This document shows positions 34,936 to 46,099 of a stretch of DNA of 64,000 bases, in pieces. Below the pieces are notes generated by a model that saw nothing but the letters and a program-made list of their open reading frames with translations, had not been told where the DNA came from and did not search any database. Positions within the stretch are counted from its first letter, which is position 1. Every line of letters starts with the position of its first letter. A program made the position numbers and the translations under genes. The stretch is from Perkinsus olseni (Eukaryota; Perkinsozoa; Perkinsida; Perkinsidae), in NCBI GenBank assembly GCA_013115135.1, contig JABANP010000087.1, positions 1-64,000 on the forward strand. Direction: 5' to 3'.

Positions 34936-37900
34936 GTAGGCCTGATGCTGAGGTTCGCGAAACACCTTTGCATCCTGCCGGCCTATCTACTGAAGTTTCG
35001 CAATCCGTCTCTCCTCCAGTTAGCGAGGATAGTGTCCTTGCTCTTTCGTCTGCTACCATTCCGCCCGAGATTCTGCTGCGTGGTGCCCTTCGTTCCACAT
35101 CGTCTAGCACTTGGGACTCTGCCGTTGACGTTCCCGTTCTCGTGGACTCTGGCGCTGGTGGCAACTATTTACTGGTGTGTGATACCGATGCTGATTCTCT
35201 CATTCATAGTTCAGGCGCTCTATTCACCCCGTCCAAGAGCTCCGGCCCAGTGAAGTCAGTGTCCCTTGCCGATGGCTCCCGTCGTACCATCAGCAAGTCC
35301 GTTGATGTCACTATCGGTATCTACCCAGTCGGCTCGTGTGGTCGCGAATCCCTCGTCGGTCAGCAGCAGGTGACTCTTAGCGTGCTCCCCGTCTCACCTT
35401 GTCCTTTTCTCCGTCCAGGATCTTGGTGTACGCTCGCTGGTCGCAGTCTGCTGGCGCTCTGGGATCTGACTACCAAAGGCTCGACTTATGCTACGATAGG
35501 CGACGTATGTGTCTTCCGTACAAGCTCTCCCGATGACCGTGCTTCGGAGACTCATACCCCCTGTCTGGCACTCTGTGACGATTCTGACGGCCCCGACCTG
35601 TCATCGACTGGCGTGGAGATCCAGCCTTCCTGCGAGTCGACTCCTAGCTCCATCAGTGTTGTGCCGTCCGATGACATCGTCCACCGTATTGAGCAGCTTC
35701 TTCAGCAGCTCTGTGATCAAGGATGGCGCCCTCTTGTGCGATGCCCGAGTGAAGCTCTCCGTGTCAAGCTCCGTCGTCTAGCTCCTCATGAACCCCATGA
35801 CACCGATATCCAAGCCTTCTGTTTCACCGTCGACCTCTCCGCCTTCGACAAGTCGAAGGTTGGTCCACAGCGAGGCTACGCACGAGGGCTTTATAACCGT
35901 CTATCGAGCGCGGATAGGGAGACCTATGCGCGGCTCATAAAGGACTACTTGGACCGAGGATGGTGGTCTTCCGTTGAGAAGTGTCAGCTAAACCGCATCG
36001 CCGACATTTCGCCGCCAATTCCCGTCTTCATGATCGGTGGTTCATCATCCAAGTCTTCTGCGACCGTAAAGAAGCCCAGATTAGTCTTGGATTGCCGAGC
36101 CATCAACGAAGGACTCCCGTCAACCAGTAGTGAGAACCCTAGTGGCTCACTGATCATCAATGCTCTCCGCTGGTCTTCCCCCGTCGCCATAGCGAGCATT
36201 GATGCACAGCAGGCGTTTTATCGCCTGCAGGTAAGTGGTCTCACACTGCTGCTGGTGAGTGCCCTCGGATGCTATACCAGCCGTCGCATCTGCTTTGGTC
36301 TCTCCCCAGGAACGTCTTCCCTACAATCCTCGTTGGGAACCCTCTTCTTCCTTGTGACCTACCTCTACATCAGTGGTTTCTGGAGCCTATATGTTGACGA
36401 TGGCATACTGTCCGGGTCCGTCCGTCACCTCGTCTACAACCTCACTGTGCTGGTCTATGCCATGCTCCTCTGCGGCTTCGCGGTGCAGTTGGCCAAGTTC
36501 GCATGCATATGCGAGCCCTCTCATGCAGCAGAACTGAGTGAGTCTCTCAAGCCTCTCGGAACCGTGCCTTCAGAGTCTCTCTCGCTCCTGCGTACTTCGC
36601 TCTGCTACCGCCCTGGCTCTCTCGTACTCCACTGCTGTCGTGAAGAACGTCTCGACCGTGTGTACAAGTTTGCCTGCTCTGATACCATCTATCAGCTCTC
36701 CAAGTCCGCGGCATTTTCCTATGCTGGTGCCCTCTCGTATGATGTGGGAAGAGTCCATCCAGAATGCCGAAGCTGTTCGGATGGCATCCGATCGTTGCTG
36801 GGTCGCTGCTTGGCGAAGCAAGGATGGCAAACGGTGGTCAATCTCCGAAGTCAGCTGACCGCTCCACAACTGGCCGCCTACGACTACTTCATCCGATGGA
36901 TGAAAGAGCTCTCCTCCCCGTCCGCTGCCAAGTGCTCGCACGTCACTCCATGCCCGTCAAATGATGAACTACCGGACCTTACCCTCGTGACCGACGCCTC
37001 TCGTTCCGGTGGTGGCTTCCTTGTACTTCGTGGCTCAGTGGAGGGCGGGAGCGAGACTGGTCTCGCAGATCTGCCGATGCTCTGCGGTGATGCCTTCCGG
37101 TGGTCTAGGACTCAGAGGAACTTCCATTCTAACCGCCGAGAACTGTTATCATTGGTGGTTGGACTCCGTGCCTGCGCCGACTTGGTGTGCCACTACTTCA
37201 CCAACTCGAAGGACTCATCTGCTTGTGGTTCTCGCCGCCGACCCAAGGTGCATGTCCTCTCTGACAACAAGGCCGTCATCCACTGGTCTCGTGAGGATGC
37301 CCCCGCCTTGTTCAACAGTGGCCAAGCGCTGGAGAAACGAGCTCTCACTCGCCTTGTCCTGGTGGCAATGGACGAGCTGAAGGCTCTAAAACGTCATGCA
37401 GATATCGAGGTGAGACACGTTGAGGGTCGTATTAATATCCTGGCTGATAGACTGTCACGTTTATACGATAGTGTGATAGCTCCCGGGATTACTTTGAGTG
37501 ACGTTCTCTGTGATGATCTTCCGAACTCTACTCCCGTGTGGCCGGAGGAATCCGATGATGACATCCGTTTCCTCTCCGTGGAGTCGTCACCCGAGCCGCT
37601 CACTCATTGCTGTGATCCTTACACCCGTGATCGCCTGTTTCTCTTCCGTCACTGCGAGCAGAACGCCGGTGATGTCTCACTCGATCTGCGAACTGATTTT
37701 GTTGGCCTTGTAGCTAGCTCTCCTTTCGAAGTATCGCCGTGCTTCGTGGAACATATAGCTACCCAGTGTTATGATTACTCGACCGTGTTGTCGCGTGTCC
37801 GCTGTCTCCGTTTCATCCTTCGCCTTCTCCGTGCGAATGCTGTAGGAGCGGACCTATCGGTCATCGAGTATTCAGGGGTGCCTTGCGACGCCGACAAGCG

Positions 37901-39665
37901 TGCCCTGGTTTGCGCTGCTCAGCGACACGACGAGTTCTGTTCTTCCACCCGGTCTCGAGGCCCTCCACCGTGTGGCCCTTATGTGATATCTGATGACGGT
38001 TACCTCGATATTCCCTTGGTCTTGTTCCGGTCCGGCAGTCCTTTTGGCACCGAACTCTTCCAGTACGTACTCCCCAAGTCGGTGCCCAAGCTCCGTGAGA
38101 AGGTGCTGAAGGACGCCCACCTCCGTTCGGAACATCTGACCGTGAGGCCTACTCTGTCACTGGTGGTCGACTACCATCTCCCCGGTGCCACTCGTCAGTG
38201 TCGTGATCTTCTGAGCAAGTGCATTACCTGCAAAACTCTCCGAGCTCAGCGGTCGTGGTCCTCACTTCCATCGGTCCGCAGCGAGGCAGCAGCTCTCGCG
38301 CATTTACCTCCGTACTGGCATGTCTCGGTGGACTTCCTGGCCGTTGGCAACCACGTCAAGCTTTTCAGTGCGGTGTGCATGTTCACTCGTCACATCACAC
38401 TCTTCCGTGCCAAGTCGGAGTCGAGCTCGGAGGCGTTGCGGCTGCTGAAGCTCCTCAAGGCGAAGACTGGCTCTGTTCGCATTGTGACTTGCGACCGAGC
38501 CTCCTACTTCAGGTCGACCGATCAGTTCATTCGCCGTGTCGAGTCGGAGCTCGAGGCTAGTGTTTGCTTAGCCTCAAGCAGATCCCCGTGGGAGATCTGC
38601 TCGGAGTCGCACAACGCCATTGTGATCGACCGTCTTCGATGTATGCTTCGACACAGTTCTGGTAAGTGGCCTTCTGACCGTGATGATGAAGACCTACTGC
38701 TAGAGCGGCTAATGTCGATCATCAATTGTCGTCCGCTTGGTACCTTCTTGATCAGTCAAGGTTCCGCCGAAGTCGTCACTCCCGACAGCCTCTACTTCGG
38801 CCGGACGAGAGACGGTGGTGGTTCTCTCAGTGGTTCGAGGCCCACTTCTACTGATCACTCCCATCTCATGCCGAACAGACTGAAGACCTTCCGTAACGTC
38901 TTCCTCAGCTCGGTGTGGTCAGAGCTCAAGAAGCGGTCTCTCACCAATGTGTCTTCCAAATGTAAGAACGGTCACGCCAAGCCTCAGGTATTCTATCCTG
39001 GTGATGCGGTGTTGGTCCACATGACTGGCCGCAAGTGCGGTATGGCTTTCCGCATGGGCCATGTGGTCCGTGTCTTCTCTCCTAGGCGTGTCCAAGTCCG
39101 ATTCCCTGGTGGCCTCTTGACATACGAGAACGCCTTCAACTTGGTCATTCTACGTCCCTTCCCAAGGCTTGACTCCGACGTTCCTGTGGTGTCACGTGAA
39201 GGACTCCGTCTACGAGTACGGGATGACCAGGCGGTTGGTCAGTGGCGTTCTGGCGTCGTTACTCATGATCCTTGTGATCTTGATGACGACCGGGTATGGG
39301 TACAGTTCGACAATGGTGATGCTCCGAAGTTCATCTCCCTCAGCACTTGTCGATGGCAGCCCTTAGACAAGAACATCAACAACAAGGCCGATAATGATGA
39401 TGGTGCTCGCGTGCCCTCGCAAGGGGGGCGTGATGAGACCGAAGACTGTCTCATAGATGACCCGCTTCCCTCTCGTGTAGGGATGCGCATCTCTGTTGCT
39501 ACTGGTGTCTCAGCTGGTGTTCGACGTCCCCGGCGTTACTGGTCGTCAGGTAGGGTCTGTGGCGTGCGCAGGTCTGGCGCCCTGGATATCCTATGGGACG
39601 GCTCCGAAACGGCTGGCTGTGAAACTGTCCGAGTTGATGATGCCGAATTTAAAGTGTTGCGATGA
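34933..39665 (+). CDS. pol polyprotein: protease, RT, RNase H, integrase
   Basis: It is reached by the -1 frameshift at 34926-34932; no ATG is needed. Positions counted from 34968 give an aspartic protease with VDSGAG at about 58, then RT with KPRLVLDC (about 365), SIDAQQAFYRLQ and YVDDG (about 475). RNase H follows with TDASRSGGG (about 675), NRRELL and LSDNKA. The integrase has HLRSEH...CITCKT zinc binding (about 1045), D in HVSVDF, D in VTCDRAS and E in PWEICSES (about 1208). The C-terminal 150 residues contain two small beta-barrel-like segments (RSGVVTHD...RVWVQFDNGD and SSGRVCGV...LDILWDGSE), Tudor/chromo-like by eye. The last 78 residues are encoded inside the 3' LTR. Confidence 0.9.
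39421..39430 (+). other. polypurine tract of the retrotransposon
   Basis: AAGGGGGGCG directly precedes the 3' LTR, the expected place for plus-strand priming. It is also coding (in pol). Confidence 0.65.
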
Positions 39666-39759
39666 GTTGCATGCTCAGTATTATTCCGTATATAATCCGT
39701 AGCCATCTTGGCTCAAGACCTTAGTTGGGTTTTTGCGTTTCCCCAATTAGGATCTAACA
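39431..39759 (+). repeat. 3' LTR (holds the pol stop and a second spliced leader)
   Basis: Same length as the 5' LTR. The pol frame runs in and stops at 39665. The spliced-leader 22-mer recurs at 39696-39717. Confidence 0.93.
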
Positions 39760-39772
39760 CTTGCTGCGACGG

Positions 39773-39853
39773 GTCAGTTTGGCCGAGTGTTCAAGGCGCC
39801 AGACTCAAGCCCTGGTGGAGAGATCCCCGTGGGTTCGAATCCCACAGCTGACA
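39773..39853 (+). tRNA. tRNA-Leu (CAA), array unit 2, partly decayed
   Basis: The acceptor GTCAGTT/AGCTGAC is kept. The anticodon stem has a mismatch (CCAGA/CCTGG), and the D loop lacks one G of the usual GG compared with unit 1. It may be a failing copy. Confidence 0.7.
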
Positions 39854-39906
39854 AGTAATAGTCTGTACCTATATTTCTGTTCACCTTTTCTGGCGAGAGA
39901 ATGACT

Positions 39907-39978
39907 AGCAGTTCCTTGTTTCGATCAAGGGACCTTTGGGTTATGAGCCTAACACGCTATCCACTGCGCCAAGCTGCT
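39907..39978 (-). tRNA. tRNA-Met (CAT), array unit 2, partly decayed
   Basis: Same structure as 28039-28110, but with one acceptor mismatch (C6 against A67) and an A-C pair in the anticodon stem (TTAGG/CCCAA). Anticodon CAT is kept. Confidence 0.65.
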
Positions 39979-40055
39979 TTGACGGGATAATATGCTTTTG
40001 GCACCCGTAAGGAGGTTGCTGCTAATAGTTCGAGTGTATGTGCGGCTTACGCCTA

Positions 40056-40127
40056 TGCACCGTCCGGAAATTGAACCCGGACGATCTGCTAGGAAGACAG
40101 ATATCCTAACCATTAGACCAACGGTGC
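40056..40127 (-). tRNA. tRNA-Gly (TCC), array unit 2, unbroken copy
   Basis: Acceptor GCACCGT/ACGGTGC is perfect, the anticodon arm has loop CTTCCTA (TCC) with one G-T pair, and the T arm is CCGGG/TCCGG. It is the uninterrupted paralogue that reveals the transposon insertion in unit 1. Confidence 0.85.
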
Positions 40128-40191
40128 CCAATCAAGCGAGGCTAGATTAGAAGTCTCACGACTCCCACACCTTCAGAGTCACGAGAAATTT

Positions 40192-40264
40192 ACTAGAACC
40201 GAGAGTCGAACTCGGGACCTATAGCTTATTAGGCAGTCGTGATAACCAACTAGACCATTCCAGC
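40192..40264 (-). pseudogene. tRNA-Val-derived copy with AAT anticodon, array unit 2
   Basis: Clearly homologous to the Val gene at 32825-32897, but the loop is CTAATAA (anticodon AAT, Ile-like). The anticodon stem ACTGC/GCTAT has two mismatches. Probably a pseudogene. Confidence 0.7.
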
Positions 40265-40319
40265 TCCAGGAGGTGAATTATCTCTGCCTCGAAGTGTTAC
40301 GGTCTACGCTTTTAAGAGA

Positions 40320-40560
40320 AAATTTTGCAGGACCTCAATTCGCAAGACGCTTTCTGATTAAGTTGGCAATTTCCTCCGCGAGCAAATGATTCTCTTTCGT
40401 TGGAGGAGCTCGAGATCTTCAGGGTCGGCGTCGCGTCGGTTTTACACCCGACGCGTAGACGGGACGGAGACGGGTCAGTTGCTGATCAGGAAATAGATCA
40501 TTCCTCCCCCGAAATCGCGCTGCTCATGTTCCTGGATCGAGTTTCTCCGAGATTGGCGAG
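40320..40560 (+). repeat. remnant of array unit 3, tRNAs deleted
   Basis: The spacer CAATTCGCAAGACGCTTTCTG... matches those of units 1 and 2 and runs to GGGTCAGTT, the first bases of tRNA-Leu. It then jumps to GAAATCGCGCTGCT, which in unit 1 follows tRNA-Val. An internal deletion of the four tRNAs explains this. Confidence 0.6.
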
Positions 40561-40964
40561 TTGGAACTCGTGGCAGCTCAGTCAAACCGGTATAGTTTCT
40601 CTCTGCGTCGGCGGCTGACGCAGAGCGGGTTTGGTGACTACGGTTGTCTGCTGTATTTCAGAAATACACAAATACTATTCCTTAATAGACGAAATAATAA
40701 TATTATATTAAAGGGCGTCAACTTTTAGCTGGATAGGGTCCGGTTCCTTCTCAGGTGCCAACGGATATCCGTTCAACTGGACTGGAAGGGCCTGGGTCTG
40801 ATTGGGATGAGAATAGACCAGTATCCGTTAATGTTCGGCCTCCTCATCAGTCTTGCGGCCGCCGAATATTCGAGGGGGAATGTAATCTAAGAGGATTACA
40901 GCATCATCATGATAGTAACGAAAAGAGTAAAAGGATCGATAGAGACCCCATCATAGGGTCCGCA
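40561..40964 (+). other. spacer, no supported gene
   Basis: This lies between the unit 3 remnant and the transposase relic. It has AT-rich short runs near 40660-40720 and no recognisable coding or RNA signal. Confidence 0.3.
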
Positions 40965-41220
40965 GCTCACGCAATGCGGATAGAAGACCACTCAAAGAGA
41001 CGTCAGGAGCTCTCATGGTGTTCAGAATAACTCCAGCGTCGGCGATGATGAGACAACGTATTCCTGCTTGTTAGTAGTCAGACGTTTCGTACTGCGGAAA
41101 TCTCGCAAGATCTACTGTGAGGCTCGCAGTAGGACTTGCGAAATCTGATGAGATTGATTGAACCGCGTACAAGAGCAGTACGGAGCATGGAGTAGCTGAC
41201 GTTAACTGATTGCGAGAGCC
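40965..41220 (-). pseudogene. relic of the DDE transposase gene
   Basis: This matches, with many changes and small indels, the transposase region at about 31030-31300 (around the SLDFTRS motif). For example, CGGAGCATGGAGT and AGAAGACCA are shared in order. Frames are broken. It shows an older insertion of the same family next to tRNA-Val. Confidence 0.75.
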
Positions 41221-41344
41221 CTTCAACGGTGCGACGGTGCAATGGTCCGACCAACGCTGCACAAGCATGCAAGTTACGTGTCGTAACAGCAGAAGAGAAG
41301 GCTTGCGACACACCCGCGACCCCTTTAGAGCGTCACAACAACTG

Positions 41345-41440
41345 TACGGGAACCGACAATCGAACTCGGAACCTACTGCCGCAGTATGGTGTTAGTACTG
41401 CGTGTTAGGCACTCGTCATGACCAACTGGACCATTCTAGC
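41345..41440 (-). pseudogene. tRNA-Val pseudogene with insertion in the anticodon arm
   Basis: The 5' half (GGTCCAGTTGGTCATGACG) and 3' half (GAGTTCGATT) match tRNA-Val. About 20-25 extra bases, partly a duplication of the anticodon arm, split it, and the acceptor stem no longer pairs. Confidence 0.65.
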
Positions 41441-41704
41441 TCCAGGGGTGCCTCATACGAGCGACACGCATCACCCTAGCTCACCGTGAGATTCTCACAA
41501 TGGTCACAAAGTTCATCACCCACTAGAAACGTGAACCAAGCTAATCTAAGAAACCAAAAGAGCACATGGAGTCAAACAATAGCAGGCACACAGTCGCCCC
41601 AGCAATAATGCTGTTGACGGCCCAAGTGTTTCGCGTCACAGTCGGCTAATCTGCATGAGACCCCTCCTCCTGGGCTTGATCCACTGCCCATCGTGCATAA
41701 GCAC

Positions 41705-43295
41705 CTACCAAAGGCGTAGGCGATACCTCTACAAGAGACGGTGAAGAGGGCGGAAGACCATTCCGGATTCCGGAAAGGGCCTACGTGATCATCGAGATAG
41801 TCCACATAGCAGGGATTCCGCTTAACATCAGTCCATAGCTGAGGATACCTGAAAAGACAAGATGGCCCGCGTGATAGACAGAGGCCTCCAGCGCATCAGA
41901 CTTGTCGAGTTTCAACGAGTCCATATTGGTACACATCCACTCGTGAGTCATGGTTGGCCAGCGCAGAAGGTTCACGCCAGTAACTCTATCACAGATGTAC
42001 CTACAATTTGTAGGCTGGGCTTGTAGGCTACGAAGTGTGGATCTATGCGAGAAGTTCGAGAGCAACGGACCTCGATAAATGAGGCTGAACCACGTAGTCT
42101 AGGCCTGCAGAAATGTGTGAGAGGGGAACTCCGTGATCCGCAAGTCTCTGAGGATCTTCCCAAGAGCATCCGTAGTTCGGAGCGTGCTGCACCTGTGTGA
42201 CAGTTCCTCACTATGAGGAATGCTCTCTATCCGAGCAACATCAGCATACGATGAAAGAGACGCGCAGGCGTACAAGATTTGCGTTGCATGCTATTCGGTG
42301 CAGTAGTCCCCGCCGGCGGCCTCTGTCGAGCAGTTTCGCGGTGCGGCCCACTGCGGATACGATAGGTTTGAAGATGGATTCTGCTGGGTTCAGCAGCCGT
42401 GGTGGTGCGCCCAAACCGATGCGCCTGAGATAGGTTACTGCAAGTGTCAGAGCAGTCAATGATGCGCGCCTCGTTACTCAGTGAACCCTCGGCCTGCCCA
42501 GTGAACTACTGATAACGTACGTGTGTCAGGCAGGGCCGAGGGAGCCACAAGTACCTACGAAGTATGATGCGGTGAAAATGATGAGCACGACGTAGTTCTG
42601 CCCTCGACTCACAATACGCTCAATCAGGTGCACGTGGCGACTTGCGAATCTCAGCCCTATGCCTCCACCAAGGGACATACCAGCAACGACCTGAAGCATG
42701 AAGCCTGCTCAGTCACGACTGCAAAGGCCTTGCTGTCATCTCACGATTTTTCGATTTGAATCATCCTCTAGCCAGCCAGCCTTCCGAGCGCAGCACTCCA
42801 CTTGCTGCAGGAGAAGGTCCGGCGTCAAATCACGTACTTCGGGAGGGTCAGGCGATCTCCCCATACCAAAAAAATCTGCGTAGATAGATGAATAGTATTC
42901 TGGAGAGAACACATACCAAGTAGAATAACTTCTCCACCGTAGTGTTCAAGCAACCGCTGCGGTAGTCGACCCCATGCTGTCTGGTCTTGAAGCCACCCGT
43001 GCAGCAGTAGAAATCTTGAAGTCGCTTCGCAGCTCTGACACATGGTCGAATGCCTCTCTACGCCGCTGAGTTCTCGAGAACAGTAGCCCCCAGTGGATGC
43101 CTCGCATCTCATTCCCGCGAATAAATACATGAAAGCCACTGTAGCCAAGCCTTCGAACGAGGAATTGCCTCTCAGTGGTACTCGATATTTTACCGTGGTT
43201 TTGGCTCGAAGATGCAACCAGTAGAAATCACTAGCGTCGAAAGGAGTCGTTGGCCTGAGGGTTGTACCCGAGCCGATAGACGTGGTGGAGGACAT
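41705..43295 (-). CDS. alpha/beta hydrolase fold protein, multi-exon
   Basis: The minus-strand ATG at 43295 opens MSSTTSIGSGTT. Exons then give the oxyanion motif LLLHGWLQDQTAWGRL, the strand FFGMGRSPDPPE (the usual D-x-x-G-x-G-x-S) and the nucleophile elbow AGMSLGGGIGLRFA (G-x-S-x-G-G). VLVAPSALPD follows. These are linked by GT-AG introns, e.g. after EVILL and after DDSNRKI. C-terminal exons are less certain; one reads YPQLWTDVKRNPCYVDYLDD, and a stop at 41705 is the simplest end. Likely a serine hydrolase or lipase-like enzyme; the substrate cannot be told. The catalytic His and Asp were not placed. Confidence 0.72.
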
Positions 43296-46090
43296 AACTA
43301 GGGCTGACCCGAGCTGGCACAGCCGAGCGTGGGGCGCTAAAAAATCGGGGCTCACGAAGTTCGATACAATCAGAAAACTCCCGTGCAACGAGTGCAACCC
43401 GCAGCATGAACATGTTAACCTTGCAATCAACCACTCTCATTCCTCACTATTAACACAAAAGGCGGCGATCCCATGCGACGGCAACGTGTCCTCCGATGAG
43501 GGCACAGGAGCTATACGGCCATACTGTGTAGACAGGAGATGCCGTGCTCCCGGACCAAACCAAACCAAACCATGCGACGGCTCCTTCGGCGGTGGACATA
43601 CTGAATTACCGAGTATTAGCAGCACTCTCGGGCCGCCCTTGAGAATGATCATGTGCCTTTTCGAAGCTGACCTCTCATAACCTCCCTGACTCAGTATACT
43701 ACACTAAGCCAGCAAGCATGATGTTATCGGCGTCGCCGATTCGACGATGAACACGTTGACCGTAACAACCAGGGTTCGCGGTGGGCCATGCTCGCCAGTC
43801 CATGCGTAGGAGGTCCCAACAGTCTATGCTAATCACTGATTACTAACCAGATCAGTCAAAGGGAGGTAGTGCCTCCGAGGCACTGTTCCTCCGATTGCGG
43901 CAGTGGATGGCAGGCAAGTCTCATGGGTTTGCATCTCTGAATGAAGAGAGATCACGATGGTTGTCTCGTGCAACTTTTCCATCAGCGGAAGCTCGGTCGC
44001 CTTGATCGTGAATCACCGTGGGGGATCAGCTGATGCTTCCGCTCTCCGCTTTCGGTGGTCGAGCAATAGTGCAACCTCCGTCGGCGCCGTCCGAAACATC
44101 TCATTTACCGGAGGAAGGCAACACGAAACCAACAAACCGAGAAGGTGGATGAAAGGCCGCAGAAGTGCACATGGTCAGCGAGCGCGATGGGGGGGTCAAT
44201 ATCAGTGCTGGCAGGGCGAATTAATGAAGGAACGCGTTACCAGGCGAGGAAGTGCGAAGAGCACCGGAATTAGTAATACGAGCACCGCCGAGTTCATGCC
44301 TGGCGTGTTGTTGTACCTGGAGCCGCGAATCCAGGATTCATATTATATTCATTCAGAGAAGTACTATGACGGCTACATTGCTAAGGAGAGGCAACCCTCC
44401 AGTGCCTGGATTAGGGTGTGAAGGTTCCGTGAGAGAGCAAAGTTGACGACTGGTTAATCGTCATAGTGGAGTTAAGATAATCGCGCACCCGGCAATGCTG
44501 CCAGCCCAAGAGCTAGTAAGCCCCACGAATGGAGGGCGCGCCAAAGATTCCATCACGGAGTATAGCCATGGAGAAGCATGCACTCGAGTGTCACACATGG
44601 TGAGTGGTAGGTTCACAGCACGCTCAGGGGCCCGGAGGCAGGACTAGTGAGAGCACCCGGGAGTCGGTAGCCCTGTACTAAATTTAGCTTATAACAACAT
44701 TCACATAACCAAACATTATACCGCTGGATTATACCAGGACTCGGAGCCGGTCGTTGGGGGAGAATGATTTTTCGACAATGTCGGATTATCCGAGAGTCTG
44801 ATCTAACAAGCGACTTAAATGGCAGCTCCCTGCCCTATTTCTCAGAGCGCCTCCGTATATTGCTAAGGTCCCTTGGAGCTCGAGCATCACGAAGGCCTTG
44901 AGCTGCAACTACTCGGAAACATATGATATATTATATATCGCTCACGGGAGATGCGGGGTCGCAACACGTACCGGGCTGTGAGCTGACTTGACATCTGCTG
45001 GAAGCCTTCCAGTGGAAGAGCAAAAGAGCGTAGTCCAGTTCCATGATTGCTAGGAATTTTCCCTCGACTTCGGTGCGAGTCTCACAGTGAGGACTCGCGC
45101 AATATCTTGAACGACGGAAAATGTCATCTCGGCGAATGAGATGCACAAATGGGGCTCAGTTTTGTAGGTTGGAGACACTCCGGTGCCACTTCGAGACCAA
45201 CACTTCGTGATGATTTTTGAATTTTCAGTCAAATGAGCGGAACTTAGCGATTTTTGACCTCACCCCGAACAATCTTATCTGATGTTCTTCTTTGGTCCAT
45301 CTTGGAATACAGCAATGAAGTTCCACCCGTAATACACGGAGCGCCGTCATTCGCCAAACAAAACTTGCGATGGAATGCGAAATGTTCCTTCACTAGTGTT
45401 TTTCATACCGCGGGTGGAACTCCAATGTGTTCACGCAGAAATACTCCCCTCAAATCATCTGACGACACCAGGGAGAAAGCCACAAGCGGCCCTCCAGAAA
45501 CATCTAACGACCACGGGCACACCTTCTGTGATCGTCTGTCTTCACCCCTGCAGCACCCACTGAGTGCTACAGAGGCACGCGTCGGGGCGTCTCCCAATAG
45601 TGCTCAATGAGCACTGCTCATGGCTTCCTCTCTGGTTCGCGCAAGGTAGATGACGCGCGAGGAGCCTCAGTCGGTGAAGGACGCTGATAGCGTGATAAGC
45701 CGAGCAACTCCAGCTCTGAGGCGTTTGATGCCATAGTTGGTCAATCTCCGTACGGATTTTGATCAACCATCGTGACCAGCGGCATAGCAGACGCCCGACG
45801 GTGGTAGACGCAATCCACGGAAGTGCAATAGGAAATAAACCCTTGACACAGTGGCAAGTGCCTCATGCACTGCAGCGGTTCCATACAGATAGAGTGGGAG
45901 GTGAAGAATCGTCTGGTGTGTTCAACCCAACGCGATGGTAGTAAGAAAATATCACACAGATGAAACCAAATCAAACAGACAGAGAAGTCACGCCGCCGTC
46001 TGCAGAAGACGCTGGTGGCTTCAGTAAGTCCAGTTGAGACGAATTTAGTCGAAGAAATTTACGAGCGACCGAAATGGGAAATTTACGTGT
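43296..46090. other. region without a confident gene model
   Basis: Several ORFs of 60-155 codons occur on both strands. The better ones are 43957-44421 (+) and 45254-45610 (+, Ser/Thr/Pro-rich end). A minus-strand ATG near 45733 opens a Ser/Pro/Arg-rich stretch. None shows a domain, and splice partners are ambiguous. Some may be exons of unrecognised genes. Confidence 0.35.
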
Positions 46091-46099
46091 CTCACCTAC

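Larger units (their letters stand above)
33171..39759 (+). mobile_element. LTR retrotransposon with spliced leader in its LTRs
   Basis: Two direct 329-bp LTRs (four differences) flank gag and pol in the order protease, reverse transcriptase, RNase H, integrase. The insertion site is the spacer between tRNA array units. Comparison with that spacer shows duplication of CACTT (5 bp) if the LTR ends in TAA, or CTT (3 bp) if it ends in the usual CA. The RT box YVDDG, the integrase ending PWEICSES and the domain order fit Ty3/Gypsy or Bel/Pao; I cannot choose without a tree. All reading frames are open, so the copy may be competent. The 3' end lies about 14 bp upstream of a tRNA-Leu. Confidence 0.93.

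Noticed and set aside
27680..41440. CRISPR-like or other direct-repeat array
   Set aside because: The repeats are tRNA genes and their spacers, not short regular repeats with unique spacers.
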